Source of the DNA: Alviniconcha marisindica
Taxonomy: Eukaryota > Mollusca > Gastropoda > Provannidae
Direction of reading: 5' to 3'
DNA: 64,000 nucleotides
Assembly: GCA_018857735.1 (NCBI GenBank)
Contig: JABMCL010003285.1
Coordinates: 84,253 to 148,252 of the forward strand
Numbering within the stretch: the stretch's first letter is position 1; each line of letters opens with the position of its first letter. Below are positions 1 through 64,000 of this stretch, in pieces. The notes under the pieces are model-generated. The model was not told where the DNA came from and ran no database searches. It saw only the letters and a program-made list of their open reading frames with translations. The translations under genes and the position numbers were made by a program.

Positions 1-56279
<56,279 letters not shown>

Positions 56280-56340
56280 TTTCTCCGGCTTGTGTTCTAC
56301 GTCATCAGTATAGGGCTCGGCCGGATTGCATTAGTCATGT
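56280..56340 (-). promoter_or_regulatory. DOCK7-like 5' UTR / proximal promoter candidate with a CRE-like site
   Basis: Directly upstream of the ATG the minus strand carries ATGACGTA (56298-56305), a match to the ATF/CREB core, and a GC-rich patch (56315-56325). No TATA box is seen. Without transcript ends I cannot say whether the site is in the 5' UTR or the promoter. Confidence 0.3.
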
Positions 56341-58100
56341 GTATAGTATGCAAATATGATCAAAAGGCCAATTTCTAAAGCTTGTGTTATTCTGGCACAC
56401 AGCAGCTGTATTACGTAGTAGTTTGAAAATAGCCGTTAAAAACAATAACTACAATACAAAATAAGTTACAAATGAATACTTTTTCTGTTGCAAATAAACA
56501 AAAAGATTCGGCTTCCAAGCACTGGACAGGAAAAAGGGTTTTTTATTTTTTTTTTTTTTTTTTTTTTTTAAGCCTTCCAACCACTGGAAAAAAAAAAGAA
56601 CCAAAACAGACAAGTGGTTCATTTTTTGTCGTTTTTGACCACTTAACTGTGGTTTAAGTGTTGTTTTGTAGCTTCACAATGGGAATAACCCTGAAAATTT
56701 GCTGGTTTTGTCTTGTTCTAATTTGGAACTGACTTTTATGTGCTTTGATCTTGTTTTAGAACAGTCAGTAGCAGTCATTCTTGTTTCAGATTTAAAATTT
56801 AAAAAATCAAAAAAAAAAACCTGACTAAAACTGTGTGTTTCTTGTATTACTTTGTATTTGGAATAGTCTAACTCAGTACATTTTGATTTTTGAGTGTGTG
56901 TGTGTGTGTGTGTGTGTGGGTGTGTGTGTGTGTGTGTGTGGGGTGGGTGGGGCGTGCGGGGCCTCCCGTGCGGTGTATGAATAGAAGTAGTCTCTGGGGC
57001 CTTGGGGGTTCCTGCTTTAAAAACCCAAGGAATTATGCAAAGAAAAGTATGCATAGGTGAGTTAAAGTATATTGTAATGGATGGATGCATGTTACTGAAC
57101 AAAAGTTCCACAGTCAGTGCGGAAAACTGCACTAAGAGAGAAAAAGACAAGCAGTTCTATTCAGTGGTGCCAGAACTTTGACTTTAACTGTCGAAAAACT
57201 GAAGAGTTCACAAACGAAACTAGCGACAGGCGCTTGCAAGAACTGAATCTTCTTTGCTGTTGATAACTTTCCACCTTGTATACCTGTAACAATTTTTCCA
57301 CAGTATCGGGCGCCTGTGGCTAGTCAACCCGAGCCACCTCCACTATTTTGGCACGTGCTGTTCGTGCAGCTTTTTCTGAACACGTGATGCCTTTCTCAAG
57401 TTTAGTCAGTCAGTGACATGGTGGGGCTGACAGCGGGTCTCCTTGTTGATTTAGACTCAACATTTTGAAGTTAATACAAAAATGGCAAGGCAGCAGTAGC
57501 AGTTTTGGCGAGATTTACAGGTCTGTTTTTGTAAGATTTATGTCTTTATACGCGGACGGGGCGAACCGCGTGTGCTTGTGTCGAGCGAGCTCAGTAGGGT
57601 CAGTGTGACGCGACATGCGTGTGCCTGTGTGCTTGTCTGCGTGTTTTTGTGGGTTAAATACCAGGACAGTACCACCTGAGCCTAAATAAGTTCAGAGCAC
57701 CCCTAGGCTACCGCAATTTGGTGCTAGGGTTAAACGTGTCTTGTTTCTTTCGCTCAGTCGTTGGGTACCTCCAATGGAGCACGTGCCGCAGAGCAAACTC
57801 GACCAAGCGGAAGTCGCCGAAGACTGCGGGCAGTGTTGGCCCATCTTGGACACCTGTTCTTGTGCCTGCAGTTTTTTTTGTTTTGTTTTGTTTGTTTGTT
57901 TTAGCTGTAGCCGTTGATGCAACATAACCGGTTTAAGAAACTGCACTGTCACTGACTTAATACAATGGCGCCGACTCCACAACTCATTGTGTTTGCTGCG
58001 TGAAAAACGAGAGGAAACTCATAGTGGGTTCACACTATCGCAGAAGTTAATTGCAACTTTCCAAAAGTTTCAGGTCATTGCAACTTTTTGAAAAAACAAA
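56341..58100. other. Intergenic region right of the DOCK7-like gene
   Basis: No supported gene. Contents: poly-T at about 56540-56570, (TG)n at 56894-56940, two CACGTG E-boxes (57354-57359, 57379-57384), a third in GAGCACGTGC (57778-57785), and CpG-bearing sequence at 57550-57620. A 49-codon plus-strand frame opens at 57774 (MEHVPQSKLDQAEVAEDCGQ) but runs into a T-rich low-complexity end; I do not call it. Confidence 0.6.
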
Positions 58101-60039
58101 CGCCAGGATCACAAAAATGTGCGTTTAATCAAGCGTAGAAATGTGCCCCCAAGCGGGGGAAGGGGTCTTTAGGGAAAATCACGGGGGCGGGTTTTGGGCC
58201 CCAGCGGAAAGGGGGCGTTAGGGCTGGAAAACAAAGGCCTCGGCCGGTTCGTTTCCTTTTCTCCCTTTCTCTTAAAAGGTTGGGTTTGGGGCCATGTCTT
58301 GGATTTTTGCCCCTTTCCTTAAAAAATTAAAAAGGGCTCACGCGGGTCCCCATTTTAATGCAAATTATTTTTGTGGGGGCAGTGTAGCGTAGGAATATTC
58401 CCCCCCCTCCACCTCCTCCCCTTCCCCCCCCCCCCCCTTCCCCCTTTGTCCCAATAAGCTGTACGGTTTCTGTGGACGTTAAGCACCATGTTTACTTTTT
58501 TTAACCTTTTCTCAAGTTCAGAAGCGGTGAGAGTCAAAGGTGGCCGTCCTGGGCACACCCCTCTCTTACCCTTTTCCCTCCTTTTTGGGGAAAGTAATTT
58601 GTTGTTGGGGAAAGCGATCTGGAGTAAAAAATAAAATTTTAAAAACCCAAAATAAACGGGGGTTTATTTTTTATTTATTAAATTAAATATATATTTGCCC
58701 AATAATTTAAAACGGTTTTTTAAACTTAAAAGGGTTTCCTTTAATATACGGGTTGTACTGTCCACAGTTGTGCTTTTTTTCCCCTTTTTTTTTTTTTGTC
58801 TTTGCAAATTTTATTTTCTTCCTTCTCCGCTGTGTATTTTCTTTTTTTAAGGGTATTGTGAAATGCTTGTTAAAATTTTTGTGAAAAAAAAAAAATTTTA
58901 AAATATTTTTTAATTTTATAATGTGAATGGATGTTAGCCGTGCATGACATTGTAGACTACTATGTAAATGAATAGGTAGGAAGACGGGCAAGGTACTTCA
59001 CACACCTATGGACATTTTGAGATTTATTTTGATTGATTGTATATTATATAAATGCTAATTGTGATCATTTTTTTTCCCAAATGCTTACTGACTTAGAAAT
59101 TCAGGTTCCCACTTTGAAAACCTGGCACATCAAATGTTCTCCTTTTAAAGGGGGAAATAGGTCGGAATGTAGCCATGCATGCTTCACCCATTGCCATAAA
59201 TGATAAATTACAGTCACTCTGCCCTATCTCTTTGTGTCCTAATTATTGTCTTTATGTTCTCACGGGTGGTGTTGCTGATGCTGTTAATATTTTACATCTT
59301 TCTCTCTCTTCATTTTCTTTCTGCCCATTAATTTTGTATTTCTTCCTGGGTTGACATTAAAACCCAATAACTAACTACATTTGTATTTAAATTTTGCCTG
59401 CTCCCTTTTCTTTTTTTCCATTGGGCAGGCAGAGGGGTTTTATCCCTCAAATTTGCACCACAGGAGTTAGTAAGTGGATTAAAGTGCCTGCCAACCCAGA
59501 GGTTCACCTGGGGATTATGCACCAGAGGAAGGGGGGGGGGTGGAATGGGGGTTTTTTTAAAGGCTTATGCAGGTTTGAAATGAAAAAAATTTGTATAAAT
59601 TTAAAGGGAGTACCATTTTTTTTGAAGTTTTCATGCTGTTTTGGGAAAAAGGGCTAAAAATTTTTCATTTTTTTTTTTTTTTACATTATTTTTTTATATT
59701 TTTTTAACATAGAAAAGATTAGGTTTTGCCCTGTTAAAACTTTCTTGGTCAAAAGGGCATTGGGCAAATTTTTGGGGGGGGGGGGGATAAAGTCATTATT
59801 TTGGGTGGGGTTTTTAGTTGCAAAAGTTACTTTTTAACTTTTTCATGTTTGTATTTTTTTCCAGCCCCATTGCGGGAAAAAAATGATGAAACCCTTTTGG
59901 GGGACCTGTTTTGATGTCCGGCCGTTTTTTTTTTTTTTTTGGAGCAAAATTTTTTCCAGTTTGTACATTTTTTTTAATTTTTTAATTTTTTTCTTTTTTT
60001 TTTTTTGAAAAGAAGAAATTCCCTACAAAAAGAAGCCGG

Positions 60040-60295
60040 GCATAAAACCTTTATGAGAGAAACTTCAAGAAAAAAAGCCGCAGGGGTGTTAAGGGGAAAC
60101 TCCACACATAAACCAGACTGGGAGAAAAGGAAACCCCCCATAAAAAACCAGCACGGGGCATGTAAAAGAAACCCCCCATATAATTTAAACCAGCACAGGG
60201 GGGCACAAGAGGTGCCCCTCGCAAAACCAGCACAGGGTGTGTAAGATTAAGAAAAAAATTTCCCCTGTGAAGTGGCATGGGACTGTAAGAGAAAC
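60040..60295. repeat. Degenerate minisatellite, about 33-base units
   Basis: Repeated AAACCAGCACAGGG, CATGTAAAAGAAACCCCCCA and similar words, six to seven imperfect units; base-run errors blur the period. Confidence 0.6.
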
Positions 60296-61079
60296 CAATT
60301 AACTAAGAAAAAATATCATGGAGTGTGGAAGGAAAGTCATCCTAAATGGAAACTAGCAAGGGCTCGCAAGTTATTTTTTAAATTTCCCGTCTTTTAAGTC
60401 CTCCCACAAAATTCTGATGTTTTTTTGTAGCTCCTGCCCCAAACATTTTAGGGCTTTCCTTTCCCGTTTTTTATCTCCCTCGCCGTGATATAACCGCACT
60501 GGGTTTAATTTGGGGATAAAACCCCAACTTTTTCCCCTCCCATCAGTGATGGACGTGCTGAGGATATATATATATGAACATGTGCCAAAAAAGGGGCTGC
60601 TTAGAAGGTGGACATTAGGGTGAAAAATAAAAGCAGAAAAGTCATTTAGCAAGTAAAACCATTTAAAAAAATAAGTCTTTTTATATAATTTTTAGGTCTT
60701 AAAAAGATAACTTGATGAAGCAAGTCTGAGAAAAAAAATTTAAAGACGGACACCCCGAATTGTCCCCGGGTGCCCAAAACAGGAAACAAAGGTTTTTTTT
60801 GATTTAATCCTTTTAATTTTAAAGATTTCTATCAATCTGTGGGGAAAAAAAACATCCCTCTTTATAAAAAAGACAGTAAAATTAAATTGACTCCCTTTAC
60901 TTTTTATTTTATATTCAAAATCATAACAATGATGTCCCGTGTTACATCCGACAGACTGCCACTTTAATTTTTTTAATAAAAAAAGAAAATGAAACACAAC
61001 ACTGAATCAAAAAAAAGGATGTGTTTTTTAGAATTTATGAAGCATAGTTGTTTCCATGACTAGCATGAAATAAGGTCAT

Positions 61080-61500
61080 CAACAAAATTTTTTTTTCATT
61101 TTATCTGTCGGATTAACGATTATTGGATGGACATAACATTTTCCCCTGCTCACAATACACAGCTTATAAAATAACAGTGCTGGTTTCCCTACACTGCAAC
61201 AAAATGTTACCAGCTGATTTAGTAGTGGTTTTAATGACTGCAGCACTAAACAAGTTGCTTGTATAATTGTAATTTTGTCAAAGGGCCCCTTTTTTAGCAT
61301 TTTATCTGTTGGATGTAAAACTCTATGGTGGACACAACACTTCCTTTCCTGTAAAAAATATGACAGCTAATAAAAAATTTACTTAGTTTTCCCACATCTG
61401 ACACATTGCTGTAAATACTGAACAAGGCCCAAACCATTATTTAAAGTAATGCACTGTCGGGTGCCCGGGATATCAGAGGACACAATGGAATATGTAACAC
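61080..61500. repeat. Diverged tandem pair, about 200 bases per copy
   Basis: Copy one has CATTTTATCTGTCGGATT and TGGATGGACATAACATTTTC; copy two has CATTTTATCTGTTGGATG and TGGTGGACACAACACTTCC in the same order. Confidence 0.55.
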
Positions 61501-64000
61501 TGGACAGTCAGTTGTGACTTAGAAAAAGTACAGCCAAGTTGTCATTATTATTCTTTCATTAAAAAAACAGAAAACCATGTGAATTACAAATGTACATTCA
61601 ACCCCATACCCTATTGTTAACAGCAGGTAAAATTCAATTACGAAAGACATTGATTTGGCATTTAAGTCTCACTACCTGGAATAAAACTGAACACATTGTA
61701 AGTAACCAGAAACAGTAATGCAAAATCTGGAAACTGATGACAAAGCATAGAGAATTTTCCATGTTTAACACTAATTCTTCCCATCCTAATAAATTTAAAA
61801 GATTTGTTTTCAGTGAGTTGGCACTTCAGCATTGAGACAAACTTTATTTCCCTGCTGTTCCTAAGTACTGCAGTGCTTCCCAGGAGAATCTGGCTTCATG
61901 CTCCACTAATGTTGTCCCTGCTGTGTCATGAAAAACACCCCTTTTCCCTTTTTGGGGCATCAAACCCCTTTAGCCTGAAAAGAAACATGCCCTGTGTACA
62001 AAATAAGGCAATATAACAACTGTTTTTGAGGATATGCCCCCTTATTTATAGGTATGCAACTCTGGAAAACCTACATGCATATAAGATATTGTGTGTGTCT
62101 GCACGCGCACGTGTGTGTGTTTTGACTTTCCCCCGAAAAATAATACCCTATCTATATCAGGGCATTAGGTAACATTTTCTAAAAATATATATAGTGCGTA
62201 GTTGAAACATAATAACACAAAAAGGTTAAACCCCTCCTTTTTAAAAATTTTTGTTCATTTGGTCTTTTATCCCTACTAATTCCCCCCCCCACCCCCACAT
62301 TGTGCCCCAGTGTATTGTATTTTTTGTTTTATGAAAATTTTTTTTCTTCATGTTGCAATTTATAGTGAATTGTCACAATAATTCTATTTTTTATGCTGCA
62401 CTGTATTGTATTTGTACTGCAATGCACATATAAAATTTAAACAGTTAAGAAATTATATTCTGGCTTTCACTAGTTTCAGCACACAATTTAGAATGCATCT
62501 GTCCTGCTAGAAATAGAATCAAAAAAAAAAACAATATGCTTTTATTCATCCCAGGGGAAAAGGGAAGGCCTGGGAAGATAAAATAATTTAAAAAAAAAAT
62601 CTCCCTAATCACAATGTTAATGCCCTGGGTTTCTTCTTTTTTTTTTCTTTCTTCTTCTTTTTGTTTTGTGTGTTTGTACAATTTGTATAAATTGGTATAA
62701 ATAGAAAATTTCGGCTATGCCTTTTTTTAAAATCTTTTGTTCACATCAAAAGGAAGGAAAAAATTTAAACCCGTAGAGGAGGGTGTATTGAGGGGGGGAA
62801 AATTTTTGTCATGGAATTAGCTGTTCTGATCGAATTTTAACAAAAGAAAAAAAGCCCGGGCCGGAAAGCGGCAAATAACTCCAAACGGTGCCGCCCTAAA
62901 ACGGGTATTTTTTGCCATTACGAAGTAAACACTTGAAAAGTTTTTAAGTTTTTCTCTTTCAGTCAAAAAACTAAAAAAAAACTAGTTCTTGATCGAAACT
63001 GGACATTACTGTGCAAAATTCGGGCCCTTCCCCCTCAAACATGACCTAAGGGGCCCGGGGTTTGTTCCCTCCAGAAACAGGGGGTACGAACCAAGACATC
63101 ATTTTGAATTTGCACACGGGGCCCACCAAAAACCCGGTTTAATTAAAAGGTCCCCTTCGCTTACAATTCGAATTAAAATGCCCAAAAAAAATTTTTTATC
63201 AATGAAAAGTAAATAAATTTTAAACTGTCGGAGCAAAATCACATTTTGATCAAAAATGTAAAAAGGTACATGACCCAAATCGAAAATTCATCACCGTTCC
63301 TTGTTTGGAAACCCGTTTGAAAAAGAAAGCAGAGCAAAAGGGGGTAAACATGGCCCCGCTTTTTGAAAAAGACCGGGGTCACAAAATCGGGCGGTTATCC
63401 CCCGAATCGGGAATTCCCGGGCTGACAAAATAAAAAATTTTAAATTTTAAACTTGAAATTTTTTATTACAACGGAATCCAAAAGCTTTTATTATCAAATG
63501 CTTTCGAATTTAAAAACTGATTTTAGCAACAGCTTCTTTGTTTCATCACCCACAAGTCCACAGTGAATAGTAGCAGACGAACATTTTCGTCAGCATCGGA
63601 ACCGGACCCAATGCGTTTCGATCGAAATAAACATATGTTTATTTCAATTATTCAGATTTTTCAAATAGTTATGAGCCGTTTTCTCAAGCATTAAAAAGCT
63701 TTGACTATTTTCCTGTCAGGCAGCAAAGGGAAACTTGCCTAAAGAAAAAAGATGCAAACAAAACGACAACTGAAGCGGTGCACCCGAAATGTCCAATTTT
63801 CCGGGCCCCGGGCTTTTTTTTTAAATTTTCATATTTTACTAACTCAAAACTGACTTTGGGAAATCAAGTTTATCTTTATTATCTCTTTGATGCATACCCT
63901 TTCAGATAAAGTTAGGTTTGTTCAGAGAAAACTTAAGCCTGAAGAAGCATTTACGACCCCAAAAAAGGATGGTCCTGGAGTTTGTGGTTTTTTTTTTATT

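Larger units (their letters stand above)
58101..64000. other. Homopolymer-rich, low-quality-looking intergenic sequence
   Basis: Runs of four or more identical bases are stacked next to each other (AAAATTTT, CCCCGGGG, GGGGTTTT) far more than to the left. No reading frame shows family similarity. Degenerate repeat units are visible at 60040-60290 (ACCAGCACAGGG / GTAAGAGAAACC) and a diverged two-copy element of about 200 bases at 61080-61500. A damaged SINE-like motif is at 60478-60515. Confidence 0.6.

Noticed and set aside
57774..57923. Small 49-codon frame MEHVPQSKLDQ... in the intergenic region
   Set aside because: Weak start context, ends in T-rich low complexity, no clear donor and no family resemblance.

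Overview
The window is eukaryotic genomic DNA from an invertebrate. It holds long introns with GT/AG borders, no bacterial-style gene packing, and many CA/TG microsatellites, minisatellites, poly-G/C tracts and retroelement scraps. The texture and the closeness of the one gene to animal DOCK proteins suggest a lophotrochozoan, most likely a marine gastropod mollusc; that assignment is inference.

One gene fills positions 1 to 56279 on the minus strand. It is a DOCK-C (DOCK6/7/8, zizimin-related) guanine nucleotide exchange factor, called here DOCK7-like. I could place 46 coding exons (45 introns) from the start codon at 56279 down to the left edge, about 2,030 codons. The last part, the end of the catalytic DHR-2 domain, lies beyond position 1. 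In transcript order the exons encode: the N-terminal DOCK-C/D region (exons 1-13, 56279 to 43103); the C2-like DHR-1 domain (exons 14-19, 42113 to 37684); a long armadillo-like middle region (exons 20-38, 36718 to 7616), including an 82-codon exon (32) that is symmetric and may be a cassette; and DHR-2 (late exon 39 to exon 46, about 6770 to 1). Exon phases agree at almost every junction. The two exceptions, in exons 9 and 12, each look like one extra base.

The introns hold more than 25 tandem arrays. The striking pattern is that several arrays have copied a splice junction of the neighbouring exon: the donors of exons 34, 38 and 41 and the acceptors of exons 18 and 22 sit inside repeat units, so decoy junctions are lined up beside the real one. 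Exons 24 and 29 also have broken partial copies in the adjoining intron. A short SINE-like motif with a (CTTA)n tail recurs at least seven times, and two fragments encode the conserved C-terminus of non-LTR retrotransposon reverse transcriptases.

Right of 56340 I see no supported gene. From 56340 to about 58100 there is ordinary intergenic sequence with E-box and CpG-bearing stretches. From about 58100 to 64000 the sequence changes texture, with stacked homopolymer runs that look like a poorly polished consensus or heavily decayed DNA.
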